Counted from the stretch's first letter, positions 1 through 6,420 are shown. The stretch: DNA of 10,974 nucleotides from Syntrophaceae bacterium PtaB.Bin038 (GCA_002067855.1 MVQS01000410.1:1-10974); one strand, 5' to 3'. Translations and numbers: made by a program. The notes: generated by a model from the letters alone, not told the origin.

Positions 1-1
1 C

Positions 2-334
2 CCGGCCGTGCAGATCCCCGCGAACACCTACCCGTGGCAGCCGCAGGCGGTCAGCACCGTCGCCGTGAAGGCCGTTCTCATCTCGTACGACTTCCGGGGA
101 TCCAACTGCGAGAACGTCGGCAAGGTCGCCAAGATCGTCCACGACAATCTCGACTGGCTGAAGGCAAACGGCCACCCGAAGTGGAAGACCGTCGACCTCA
201 ACGCGCCGCTGAAGGGGTGGGAGCAGTACGACTGCGTCACGAAAGTGATTCAGCCCGCCAGGCGCCGTGCCCCCGAGAAGCCCCGCGCCGTCAACCCCGT
301 GCTGGATGCCATCAAGAAGATGTTTTCGGAATAG
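2..334 (+). CDS. TAXI-family TRAP transporter solute-binding subunit, C-terminal part (5' end outside window)
   Basis: The reading frame is open at the left edge and ends with TAG at 332-334, leaving about 110 residues. The visible sequence begins PANTYPWQPQAVSTVAV and continues with a segment in which two conserved helices (NVGKVAKIVHDNLDWLK) precede a short tail. A Pro-Thr/Tyr turn, then TVAV, then a helix in which the receptor's last lobe packs is typical of the end of TAXI (TRAP-associated extracytoplasmic immunogenic) receptors. These periplasmic proteins bind small carboxylates or amino acids and deliver them to a fused DctQM permease. The ligand cannot be told from this part. The last 25 residues are basic and proline-rich (ARRRAPEKPRA) and are probably a family-variable extension. 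The next gene starts 15 bases downstream but has no obvious functional link. The family call rests on the C-terminal pattern alone. Confidence 0.68.
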   Translation, partial: PAVQIPANTYPWQPQAVSTVAVKAVLISYDFRGSNCENVGKVAKIVHDNLDWLKANGHPKWKTVDLNAPLKGWEQYDCVTKVIQPARRRAPEKPRAVNPVLDAIKKMFSE

Positions 335-349
335 CGAGGACCGTTGCAC

Positions 350-1801
350 ATGAAAGGCAGGGCCCGGAAGGGAAGAGACGTAGGCCGCGGGCGCGATCCC
401 GCGAGGCTCTGGTCCGTCATGTATCCGGCCCATTTCAGGATGACCGAAAACCCCTTCACGGCCGACGCGGACCCGAAGTTTCTCTGGCTCGGGGGAAAGC
501 GCAAGGAGATCGTGGCCGACCTGGTTCGGGGAATCCTCGACGGGGCGGGGGTACACGTGGTGCTGGGTGCCGCGGGGACGGGAAAGACGCTGCTGGCCAA
601 CGCCGTGGTCGACGAACTCGGCGACCGGACTCTGGCCGTCGTCGTTCCCTGCATGGAGTACAGGGGCATCGATTTCCTGAAACTGGTCGAGAGGGCCTTC
701 GGGATCGGCGCCGACCCGGAAGGCCGGGGATCCTTTGCCGGGCGCTTTTCGGAGTTTCTTCGCCGGACCGGCTCATTGGGACGGCCCGCGGTCCTGATCG
801 TCGACGATGCCCACCGTCTGAACGGTTCGAGCCTGCGCGAGCTGTCGCAGATTTGCAGGCCGGCCGAGAACGGCGTGCCGCCGCTGCAGCTTGTCTTTTT
901 CGGCGAACCCCGCTTTCGCGAGCTGGTGAACGACGAGGCCCACCGGGATCTCTTCGAGAGCGCCGGCGCGAGACTCACGCTCGATCCCCTGACGAGGGAT
1001 GAGACCGCGCAGTACATCCGGCACCGTCTCCGGGTCACCCAGTGCGAACGGGAGCTGTTCACGTCCGATGCGGTCGAGGAGATTTTTATCTACTCCAAAG
1101 GGGTTCCAGGCCTGGTCAACAGGGCCTGCGAGGCCGCCCTGTCCCGTGCGTTTTACCTGGGGGAGCAGCTCGTCCCCCAGGACACAGTGCGGGAGGCCTT
1201 GAAGTTGATGCCGGCGGAGAAAGCGGCGCCTGACGGACCCGCGGGGAATCACTCGTTCGAGACGGCCGCGGCGGACGGTTCGGAGAAGGCCCACGAAGCG
1301 GACGAGGAGGACGAGCCGGGAATCCCCGCCGGCCAGGTCCGGCGCCGGAACCGCAGCTGGGTCGCCTACGCGGTCCTCGGGAGCCTGCTCATCGCCCTGA
1401 TCGTCGTTGCGTCCGTCGTGCTGAGGGGCCGGACGACGACGGCCCCTCCGACCGCGGCGGTGAAGAAACCCGTCGCTTCCCCGACCGCCCCATCGGCGGA
1501 GAACGCTGCGGTACCCGCCGAAGAGCCGGGCCGGGTGCCGGAGGCCCGCGAGGAACGTAGGAAGTCCCGGCAGACCGTTACGAAGCCGGCTGCGGAGCGG
1601 GTACGGCGGGTATCGGCCAAAGGCCCGAGCCGCCCGTCTCCGGCCGCCGGGGTTTCCGCCCCGACAGAGGAAAGGGATAGCGCCCCTGCCGCGGACCGGG
1701 CGGGAGCGGCGAGCCGGGAGACGGCGCCCCAGAAGCAGGAGCAGGTCGAGTCCGGCGAGGTCATCGACTGGCTGCTGAAAAAGCGTGCAGGGCAGAAGTG
1801 A
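350..1801 (+). CDS. ExeA/GspA-like AAA ATPase with one transmembrane segment
   Basis: The 483-residue protein opens its conserved part with MYPAHFRMTENPF, the usual start pattern of ExeA/GspA ATPases. Numbered from 350, Walker A GAAGTGKT is at 73-80 and Walker B VLIVDDAH at 148-155. A sensor/arginine-finger region and a GVPGLVNRACEAAL helix follow; this is the AAA lid typical of the family. A hydrophobic span at 337-358 (WVAYAVLGSLLIALIVVASVVL) anchors it in the inner membrane, and the remaining 125 residues are Pro/Ala/Arg/Glu-rich, presumably periplasmic, ending in VIDWLLKKR. In Aeromonas, ExeA with ExeB acts on peptidoglycan during assembly of the type II secretion secretin. Here no peptidoglycan-binding domain and no exeB follow, so this is an orphan relative. 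Start choice: ATG 350 has a GCGAGGA site nine bases upstream; the family-typical start is ATG 419, which has a poorer site. The 23 residues between are basic and unconserved-looking, so 419 remains a serious alternative. Confidence 0.85.
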   Translation: MKGRARKGRDVGRGRDPARLWSVMYPAHFRMTENPFTADADPKFLWLGGKRKEIVADLVRGILDGAGVHVVLGAAGTGKTLLANAVVDELGDRTLAVVVPCMEYRGIDFLKLVERAFGIGADPEGRGSFAGRFSEFLRRTGSLGRPAVLIVDDAHRLNGSSLRELSQICRPAENGVPPLQLVFFGEPRFRELVNDEAHRDLFESAGARLTLDPLTRDETAQYIRHRLRVTQCERELFTSDAVEEIFIYSKGVPGLVNRACEAALSRAFYLGEQLVPQDTVREALKLMPAEKAAPDGPAGNHSFETAAADGSEKAHEADEEDEPGIPAGQVRRRNRSWVAYAVLGSLLIALIVVASVVLRGRTTTAPPTAAVKKPVASPTAPSAENAAVPAEEPGRVPEAREERRKSRQTVTKPAAERVRRVSAKGPSRPSPAAGVSAPTEERDSAPAADRAGAASRETAPQKQEQVESGEVIDWLLKKRAGQK

Positions 1802-1956
1802 CCCCCCGAACCCGGCCGATCCGACCGCCGGGGCTCCCGGCATCTGCCGGGTTGTCCGCTGAGCGGCGATGACGGGGTTCAGGCTGTCGGTCTCCCGGCA
1901 GCCCTCTTCCCGGGTTCACAGATGCCCGTCCGGCCGCTGCGGGACGGCGGCGGGGA
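1802..1956. terminator. Convergent intergenic region with two hairpins
   Basis: This lies between two converging stop codons. It holds CCCGGC-ATCT-GCCGGG at 1836-1851 and a nine-pair stem with one G-U at 1882-1890/1895-1903. Neither is followed by a clear T-run on either strand, so intrinsic termination is only suggested by position. No gene is seen here. Confidence 0.3.
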
Positions 1957-2631
1957 TCACTTCCTCGTGACCCGAAGGTCGATTCTGCGGTTCTTCTGCC
2001 TGCCTTCCTCCGTCGCGTTGTCGGCAACCGGGTGCTTCTCCCCGTACCCCTGGGCCTCCAGCCTCTTCGCGTCGACGCCCAGCTTGACGAGCTCCTTCAT
2101 CGTGTTTTCCGCGCGCTGCTGCGAGAGCTTCAGGTTTGCGTCCGCGCTGCCCACGTTGTCCGTGTACCCGCCGATCTTCAGGGAGACCTTCGGGTAGGCC
2201 TTCATGATCTCGGCGATGTTCTTCAGCTGCTCCGCCGACGCCGGTTTCAGCGTCGCGCTGCCCGTTTCGAATTCCAGCCGGTCGAAGGAAAACCAGGTCT
2301 CCCTGTCGACGGGCTTGCTCTTGTCCTCGATGAAGGCGATAAGCTTTCTCTCGACGCCGAGCTCGGGGACATTGAGCTCGACCCCGCTCGGCAGCTTGAC
2401 CGCCAGGAATTTCCCGAGCCGGTCCATGACGGCCTTCGCCGCGTCCGAAACGGCCTTTTCGGGCGGCTTCACGGCTGCAGGAGGCGGCGCGGGTGCGCAG
2501 TAGCGGATCTGCATCACGACGAGGGCGACGATGCAGACCGTGATGATCAGAAAGGACGCGTTACCCTGTCCGCGGTTCGAGGACCACTTCGACCACAGCG
2601 GATTTCCATGACGCGAACGAATCGTAGCCAT
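1957..2631 (-). CDS. Membrane-anchored OmpA-domain protein (peptidoglycan-binding)
   Basis: This 224-residue protein has a short polar N-terminus, one hydrophobic segment at about 27-45 (ASFLIITVCIVALVVMQI), a proline-rich linker (APAPPPAAVKPPEK), a helical region, and a C-terminal OmpA-like domain from about 114 to the end. The domain shows FETGSATLKP, GGYTDNVGSADANLKLSQQRA with Asp158 and Arg173 at the usual diaminopimelate-binding positions, AQGYGE, and the closing NRRIDLRV. OmpA-like domains grip the peptidoglycan stem peptide. With an uncleaved-looking N-terminal segment and no lipobox, the layout resembles MotB or other inner-membrane anchored members, not a beta-barrel porin. The start at 2631 is fixed by an AAGGAGGG site (complement of 2639-2646) seven bases upstream. 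It converges on the ExeA-like gene; no partner gene is visible. A structural role tethering envelope to wall is inferred. Confidence 0.88.
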   Translation of the reverse strand: MATIRSRHGNPLWSKWSSNRGQGNASFLIITVCIVALVVMQIRYCAPAPPPAAVKPPEKAVSDAAKAVMDRLGKFLAVKLPSGVELNVPELGVERKLIAFIEDKSKPVDRETWFSFDRLEFETGSATLKPASAEQLKNIAEIMKAYPKVSLKIGGYTDNVGSADANLKLSQQRAENTMKELVKLGVDAKRLEAQGYGEKHPVADNATEEGRQKNRRIDLRVTRK

Positions 2632-2638
2632 TGCCTTT

Positions 2639-2646
2639 CCCTCCTT
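2639..2646 (-). promoter_or_regulatory. Shine-Dalgarno site of the OmpA-domain gene
   Basis: The minus strand reads AAGGAGGG here, seven bases before the ATG at 2631. It is close to the perfect anti-16S complement and settles the start codon. Confidence 0.85.
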
Positions 2647-2882
2647 CTTGGCGGTTCTTGTTCCTGATACCCCTCAACGCTTTCCCGCTCGACCCCTTGC
2701 CGGGAGCGGACGCCCGGCAGGGCCCTCCCGAACCCGCCCGCGCGCCGCGGAAATGGCGCCGGTGCAGAGCCGGGCCCGGCGGTGCGCGGTGTTCTTTTCG
2801 TCACGGTGCCTGTACTCGGAACGTGAAAGCACTCTTGTCTTGCAAGGTGATTGCGTCGCAGCAGGGAAAGGGCAATCCACAG

Positions 2883-2912
2883 GTCATCCCCGAGAAAGCG
2901 GGGTTCCGGAAC
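2883..2912. repeat. REP-like palindrome (single copy here)
   Basis: GTCATCCCC-GAGAAAGC-GGGGTTCC has a five-pair CCCCG/CGGGG stem around an AGAAAG loop and runs into the perfect palindrome GTTCCGGAAC. The pattern resembles the widespread intergenic family of the form GTCATTCCCGCGAAAGCGGGAATCC found in many proteobacterial genomes. Only one copy is seen in the window, so its repeat nature is inferred from likeness. Confidence 0.5.
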
Positions 2913-3074
2913 GGACTGAAACGACCGGTTTCCGGGTCGCGCTTCGATTGCCCGGAACGACAAATTTCGATTTGCGACGCAGTCTCAAACGCAAGCCGGG
3001 AAGATCGGATGAGAAGTCGAATGACCCCCGGGAGTTGAAGGCGTGAACCCTGGAGCGAGAGCGACGTCGTATCC

Positions 3075-3102
3075 ACTATAGCGCATTCGGCGACGGAGGC
3101 AA
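3075..3102 (-). promoter_or_regulatory. Candidate sigma70 promoter reading toward the OmpA-domain gene
   Basis: On the minus strand TTGCCT (3102-3097) and TATAGT (3080-3075) are separated by 16 bases, a 4/6 and 5/6 match to the consensus. It lies back to back with the selC promoter. The predicted start near 3068 is over 430 bases from the OmpA-domain gene, so the transcript could be a long leader or a separate RNA. Confidence 0.4.
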
Positions 3103-3126
3103 GGACTTTCGCGATTCGAGATCGTC

Positions 3127-3155
3127 TTGACATTCTCCAGCCCCTTCGATATCTT
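3127..3155 (+). promoter_or_regulatory. selC promoter (sigma70-like)
   Basis: A perfect -35 TTGACA (3127-3132), a 17-base spacer and -10 TATCTT (3150-3155) place the start a few bases before the mature tRNA 5' end at 3165. This is the best promoter in the window and fits a stand-alone tRNA transcription unit with a very short leader. Confidence 0.8.
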
Positions 3156-3164
3156 ACCCTTCCC

Positions 3165-3262
3165 GGAAGTGCGCAGGTCACTGGTGGGCCTCCTGGACTT
3201 CAAATCCAGTGTGGGGGGCTGATACCCTCCCAGGTGGGTTCGATTCCCATGCACTTCCGCCA
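3165..3262 (+). tRNA. selC: tRNA-Sec (anticodon TCA)
   Basis: This is the selenocysteine tRNA, which is charged with serine, converted by SelA and delivered by SelB to in-frame UGA codons with a SECIS element. The fold is diagnostic. The acceptor stem has eight pairs, GGAAGTGC (3165-3172) with GCACTTCC (3251-3258), followed by G and an encoded CCA (3260-3262). The D stem is extended. The anticodon arm is CTGGA-CTTCAAA-TCCAG, with TCA at 3200-3202. A long variable arm of about seven pairs occupies 3212-3232. The five-pair T arm has loop TTCGATT, giving the 8+5 architecture of bacterial tRNA-Sec. Its length of 98 bases is normal for this tRNA and too long for ordinary ones. selA, selB and selenoprotein genes are not in the window. 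It has its own promoter and terminator, and tex follows. Confidence 0.97.
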
Positions 3263-3276
3263 ATTCGCTCAAAGGG

Positions 3277-3305
3277 CGCTCCGGCTGTCGGCCGGAGCGT
3301 TTTTC
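3277..3305 (+). terminator. Intrinsic terminator of selC
   Basis: A perfect nine-pair stem CGCTCCGGC (3277-3285) / GCCGGAGCG (3291-3299) with a five-base loop is followed at once by five T (3300-3304). It lies 15 bases after the tRNA CCA and 36 bases before the tex start, so it separates the two units. Confidence 0.88.
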
Positions 3306-3340
3306 TGTTGACGCAATCGCCGACCTTCTCGGGGGAGATC

Positions 3341-5647
3341 ATGCAGGAAAGACATGTCGAGACCATCGCAGCCGAGCTGAGCCTGGCCCCCGGCCAGGTG
3401 AGGGCCGTCGCCGGCCTGCTCGAGGAGGGGGGCACGGTGCCCTTCATCGCCCGCTACCGCAAGGAGGCCACGGGCTCGCTCGACGAGGTGGCCATCACCG
3501 GCATCCGCGACCGCCTGGAGCAGCTGGCGGAGCTGGACAGGCGCCGCGAGGCCATCCTGAAATCCCTCGAAGAGAGGCAGCTCCTCACCGACGAGCTGAA
3601 AGAAAAGATCAGCGCCGCCGGGACGATGGCCGTCCTCGAGGACATCTACCTGCCTTTCCGGCCCAAGCGCCGGACGCGGGCCACCATCGCGAAGGAGAAG
3701 GGGCTCGAGCCGCTGGCGGCGGTTCTCTTCGCGCAGGACCACGCGACGGACCCCGCCGCCGAGGCGGCCGCCTTCGTCGATGCCGAAAAGGGCGTGGAGA
3801 CGGCCGACGACGCCCTGGCCGGCGCCCGGGACATCATCGCCGAGTGGGTCAACGAGAACCCCGAGGCCCGCGCGAAGATGCGCGACCTCTTCGCCGCGAA
3901 GGGTGTCTTCAGGTCCAGGGTCATCGCCGACCGGGAGGCCGAGGGCGCGAAGTTCCGCGACTACTTCGCCTGGGAGGAGCCCGTCGCCTCGGCGCCTTCC
4001 CACCGTGTGCTCGCCATGCGCCGCGGGGAGAACGAGAAGGTCCTGAGCCTCGGCATCGCCCCTCCCGAAGAGGAGGCCCTGAAGCTTCTCGAGGATCAGT
4101 TCATCACGGGGCAGGGGCCCGCCTCGGAGCAGGTCCGCGAGGCCGTTCACGACTGCTACAGGCGGCTTCTGTGCTGGTCCATGGAGACGGAGATCCGCCT
4201 CGAGACGAAGAAGCGTGCCGACGAGGCGGCCATCCGCGTCTTCGCCGACAACCTGCGGCAGCTCCTGCTGGCGCCCCCGCTGGGGAGGAAGAACGTCCTG
4301 GCCGTCGACCCGGGCTTCCGCACGGGCTGCAAGGTGGTCTGCCTCGACCGGCAGGGCAAGCTCCTGCACAGCGACACGATCTACCCGCATTTCTCCGAGG
4401 AAGGGAAGGTGAAGGCTGCCGCGACGATCCGGGAACTGGTCAAGACGTTCTCCATCGAGGCCGTCGCCGTGGGCAACGGGACGGCGGGCCGCGAGACGGA
4501 GGCCTTCATCCGCGGCCTCGGCCTTGCCGGCATCCAGGTCATCCCGGTCAACGAGAGCGGCGCCTCGGTCTACTCCGCCTCGCAGGTCGCCCGCGACGAG
4601 TTCCCCGATCACGACGTCACCGTGCGTGGCGCCGTCTCCATCGGCCGCAGGCTCATGGACCCGCTGGCCGAGCTCGTCAAGATCGACCCCAAGGCGATCG
4701 GCGTGGGGCAGTACCAGCACGACGTTGACCAGGGGGCCCTCAAGCGAAGCCTCGACGACGTCGTGTCGAGCTGCGTCAACGCCGTCGGGGTCGAGGTCAA
4801 CACGGCAAGCCCCCAGCTGCTGACCTACGTCTCGGGCCTGGGGCCCCAGCTGGCCGCCAACATCGTGGCGTACCGAAACGAGCACGGCCCCTTCGACGCG
4901 CGCGAGGCCCTGCGCAAGGTCCCTCGCCTCGGTCCCAAGGCCTTCGAGCAGGCGGCGGGCTTCCTGCGCATCCGCGACGGGGTCAACCCGCTGGACGCAA
5001 GCGCCGTCCACCCCGAGAGCTATCCCGTCGTGGAGGCCATGGCGCGCGACCTCGGCTGCTCCGTCGTCGATCTCATGAAGGACGAGGCGAAGCGCAAGGT
5101 CATCGACATCACGAAGTACGTAACCGAGAAGGTCGGCATTCCCACGCTGAAGGACATCATGGCCGAGCTGGCCAAGCCCGGCCGCGACCCCCGCGAGCGC
5201 TTCGAGGCCGTCGTCTTCGCCGAGGGCGTCGAGAAGCCCGAGGACCTGCGGCCCGGGATGAAGCTGCCCGGCGTCGTCACCAACGTGACGGCCTTCGGGG
5301 CCTTCGTCGACGTGGGCGTCCACCAGGACGGCCTCGTGCACGTGAGCCAGCTGGCCGACCGCTACGTCTCCGACCCCAACCAGGTCGTGAAGGTGGCCCA
5401 GCGCGTCGAGGTGACCGTCCTCGAGGTGGACCTGGAACGCAAGAGGATCTCTCTTTCGATGAAGAAGGGCGCCACGGGCGAGAGGAAGGCGCCCCCTGCG
5501 CAAGCGTCGCCGGATAAGGGCCCGCGGCCGGAGCGCAGGCCGGAGAAGCATCGGCAGGACCGGCAGAAGCCGGAGAAGAAGAAACCCGAGCCCGCCCCCT
5601 TCAACAACCCCTTCGCGAGGGCTTTCGGGAAGGACAAACAGAGATAG
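3341..5647 (+). CDS. tex: Tex, RNA-binding transcription accessory protein
   Basis: This 768-residue Tex-family protein binds nucleic acid in the cytoplasm and affects transcription and, in some pathogens, toxin expression and stress survival. The order of domains is complete. An N-terminal helical Tex domain starts with ETIAAELSLAPGQVRAVAGLLEEGGTVPFIARYRKEATGSL. A YqgF/RNase H-like domain from about 320 has VLAVDPGFRTGCKVV. A helix-hairpin-helix pair lies at about 485-560 (SPQLLTYVSGLGPQLAANIVAYR). An S1 domain lies at about 637-708 (GVVTNVTAFGAFVDVGVHQDGLVHVSQL, ending RISLSMKK). The last 60 residues are a Lys/Arg/Pro/Glu-rich tail. The ATG at 3341 follows GGGGGAG at 3331-3337 with a short spacing. 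The frame stays open upstream into the tRNA, but those codons do not resemble Tex. There is no visible truncation. No dedicated promoter was found; transcription may start within 3300-3330 or come from selC readthrough. Confidence 0.96.
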   Translation: MQERHVETIAAELSLAPGQVRAVAGLLEEGGTVPFIARYRKEATGSLDEVAITGIRDRLEQLAELDRRREAILKSLEERQLLTDELKEKISAAGTMAVLEDIYLPFRPKRRTRATIAKEKGLEPLAAVLFAQDHATDPAAEAAAFVDAEKGVETADDALAGARDIIAEWVNENPEARAKMRDLFAAKGVFRSRVIADREAEGAKFRDYFAWEEPVASAPSHRVLAMRRGENEKVLSLGIAPPEEEALKLLEDQFITGQGPASEQVREAVHDCYRRLLCWSMETEIRLETKKRADEAAIRVFADNLRQLLLAPPLGRKNVLAVDPGFRTGCKVVCLDRQGKLLHSDTIYPHFSEEGKVKAAATIRELVKTFSIEAVAVGNGTAGRETEAFIRGLGLAGIQVIPVNESGASVYSASQVARDEFPDHDVTVRGAVSIGRRLMDPLAELVKIDPKAIGVGQYQHDVDQGALKRSLDDVVSSCVNAVGVEVNTASPQLLTYVSGLGPQLAANIVAYRNEHGPFDAREALRKVPRLGPKAFEQAAGFLRIRDGVNPLDASAVHPESYPVVEAMARDLGCSVVDLMKDEAKRKVIDITKYVTEKVGIPTLKDIMAELAKPGRDPRERFEAVVFAEGVEKPEDLRPGMKLPGVVTNVTAFGAFVDVGVHQDGLVHVSQLADRYVSDPNQVVKVAQRVEVTVLEVDLERKRISLSMKKGATGERKAPPAQASPDKGPRPERRPEKHRQDRQKPEKKKPEPAPFNNPFARAFGKDKQR

Positions 5648-5657
5648 ACATATCAAA

Positions 5658-5697
5658 AAGCCCTTGAATTTTTGGGAAATCTGGCTTAGAAGGGCTT
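5658..5697 (+). promoter_or_regulatory. Candidate promoter bracketed by an 8-bp inverted repeat
   Basis: TTGAAT (5664-5669), a 17-base spacer and TAGAAG (5687-5692) form a 4/6 plus 4/6 sigma70-like promoter in a stretch clearly richer in A and T than its surroundings. AAGCCCTT (5658-5665) and AAGGGCTT (5690-5697) are perfect inverted repeats that overlap the outer edges of both elements, which could be an operator. As an RNA stem in the tex 3' end it lacks a following T-run on this strand. Confidence 0.4.
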
Positions 5698-5698
5698 C

Positions 5699-5807
5699 AT
5701 AGGACCATTCATTGCGTATCGTCACGGCTTGAACCCTTCCACGTCCGCAAGGTGGGCCATGGACCGATCGTGAAAACCCCGTTTCTCGAAGGAGAGCGGG
5801 GTTTTTT
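5699..5807 (+). ncRNA. Candidate small RNA or attenuated leader upstream of the caspase genes
   Basis: About 109 bases lie between a promoter candidate and a strong intrinsic terminator, with no open frame carrying a ribosome binding site. The sequence can close a TCACG (5720-5724) / CGTGA (5769-5773) outer stem around an inner CCAC/GTGG hairpin, followed by the terminator stem. I do not recognise it as a known riboswitch or small RNA family. It may be an independent RNA, a leader that controls the gene at 5843 by premature termination, or simply the end of the tex transcript. Confidence 0.35.
5774..5807 (+). terminator. Strong intrinsic terminator before the small exported protein gene
   Basis: AAACCCCG pairs with CGGGGTTT, with an inner TCTC/GAGA stem capped by GAAG, and six T follow at 5802-5807. 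It ends 20 bases before the ribosome binding site of the next gene, so it either ends upstream transcripts or acts as an attenuator. Confidence 0.85.
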
Positions 5808-5842
5808 GTTCCCTCGTTTTAACCTGCGGAGGGGGTGCTTCG

Positions 5843-6391
5843 ATGATGTCAGCGGGCCGGCTCAAGGCGGGTATCCTGATCACCGCCGTCGTGATCCTCT
5901 TTTTCGGCCCCCCCGGGGTCGAGCGGACCTTCTGCGACGTGTCCAAGGAACTCAAGAAACTCAGCGAGGAGCGGGAGAAGTCCGTGGGCTACGCGAAGAT
6001 CGCCAAGGTGAGCTTCAAGAAGCAGCCCAAGAAGCTGACCCAGGCCATGCTCTACTACACCGACGCCAAGTCCATCGGGAACCCCATCATCCAGCAGCTC
6101 CAGACGTCGCTCACCAGCCGCAGCATGAAGGAGTCCCAGCTCCGGGAGATGCTCAACGAGGACGTGAAGCGGCTCGTGACGGTGAACGAGAAGTTCCGGG
6201 CCTTCATCGAGTCCGGCAGCACGTCCAACCGGGCGCTGCCGGGGCTTGCCGCCGTCGCCGGGATGGCGGGCCCCATCACCGATGCCTGCGTGAACCTCTG
6301 GAAGGAGTACAAGGACGCCGACAAGAAGAAGATCGACGCCATGGTCGAGGTTCTCGAAGGTTACAAGTGGGAGGAATGGGACAAGCTCTAG
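5843..6391 (+). CDS. Small exported protein of unknown function, upstream of the WD40-caspase gene
   Basis: This protein has 182 residues and I recognise no family. Residues 7-24 (LKAGILITAVVILFFGPP) form a positively preceded hydrophobic segment that could be a signal peptide or an N-terminal membrane anchor. No lipobox is present around Cys31. The rest is mostly helical and charged: KELKKLSEEREKS, then a Lys-rich stretch, then long amphipathic helices at about 65-125 (LTSRSMKESQLREML). A less polar segment at about 133-152 (ALPGLAAVAGMAGPITDAC) follows, and a closing GYKWEEWDKL. A GGAGGGGG site at 5828-5835 lies seven bases before ATG 5843; ATG 5846 is also possible. The gene ends 72 bases before the WD40-caspase gene on the same strand. 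Both products appear exported, so a shared compartment and possibly a shared role are inferred from context only. Confidence 0.8.
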   Translation: MMSAGRLKAGILITAVVILFFGPPGVERTFCDVSKELKKLSEEREKSVGYAKIAKVSFKKQPKKLTQAMLYYTDAKSIGNPIIQQLQTSLTSRSMKESQLREMLNEDVKRLVTVNEKFRAFIESGSTSNRALPGLAAVAGMAGPITDACVNLWKEYKDADKKKIDAMVEVLEGYKWEEWDKL

Positions 6392-6420
6392 TGCCCGCCA
6401 GGCAGGACAACCCAGCCCGC

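Larger units (their letters stand above)
2632..3126. other. Gene-free region between the OmpA-domain gene and selC
   Basis: About 500 bases without a convincing gene. Short open frames exist on both strands, but they overlap one another, lack ribosome binding sites and give Arg/Pro-rich low-complexity products. Visible structure: a TGCCGGG/CCCGGCA stem with an eight-base loop at 2698-2719 in the OmpA leader; a REP-like palindrome near 2883-2912; a CAAAT-TTCG-ATTTG stem near 2961-2974; and a leftward promoter candidate at 3075-3102. A transcript from that promoter would have a leader of more than 400 bases before the OmpA gene. Confidence 0.55.

Noticed and set aside
1799..1851. TGA stop of the ExeA-like gene read as selenocysteine, given selC nearby and a hairpin downstream
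   Set aside because: The protein has a natural end, the hairpin starts 34 bases after TGA and lacks a SECIS-like loop, and the extension runs antisense through the OmpA-domain gene.
2649..2670. A sigma54-like TGGC-N5-TTGT pattern
   Set aside because: It is a weak match lying over the ribosome binding region of an opposite-strand gene, and no gene follows it in its own direction.
2883..2912. CRISPR repeat, because the core resembles type I-E repeats
   Set aside because: There is only one copy, with no regularly spaced second repeat and no cas gene nearby.
2547..3046. Several open frames of 90-140 codons between the OmpA-domain gene and selC
   Set aside because: They overlap on both strands, have no good ribosome binding site, and run across the REP-like palindrome and the OmpA-gene leader; none looks like a protein.
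3165..3262. Integration site of a mobile island at the tRNA gene
   Set aside because: The tRNA is followed directly by its terminator and the housekeeping gene tex; no integrase or repeated tRNA 3' end is seen in the window.
3269..5725. An 818-codon open frame antisense to tex
   Set aside because: The product is low-complexity Leu/Val/Arg/Asp sequence with no recognisable motif, while the plus strand encodes a complete Tex.
5699..5773. c-di-GMP, SAM, fluoride or cobalamin riboswitch
   Set aside because: None of the conserved core blocks of these classes can be found in the stretch.
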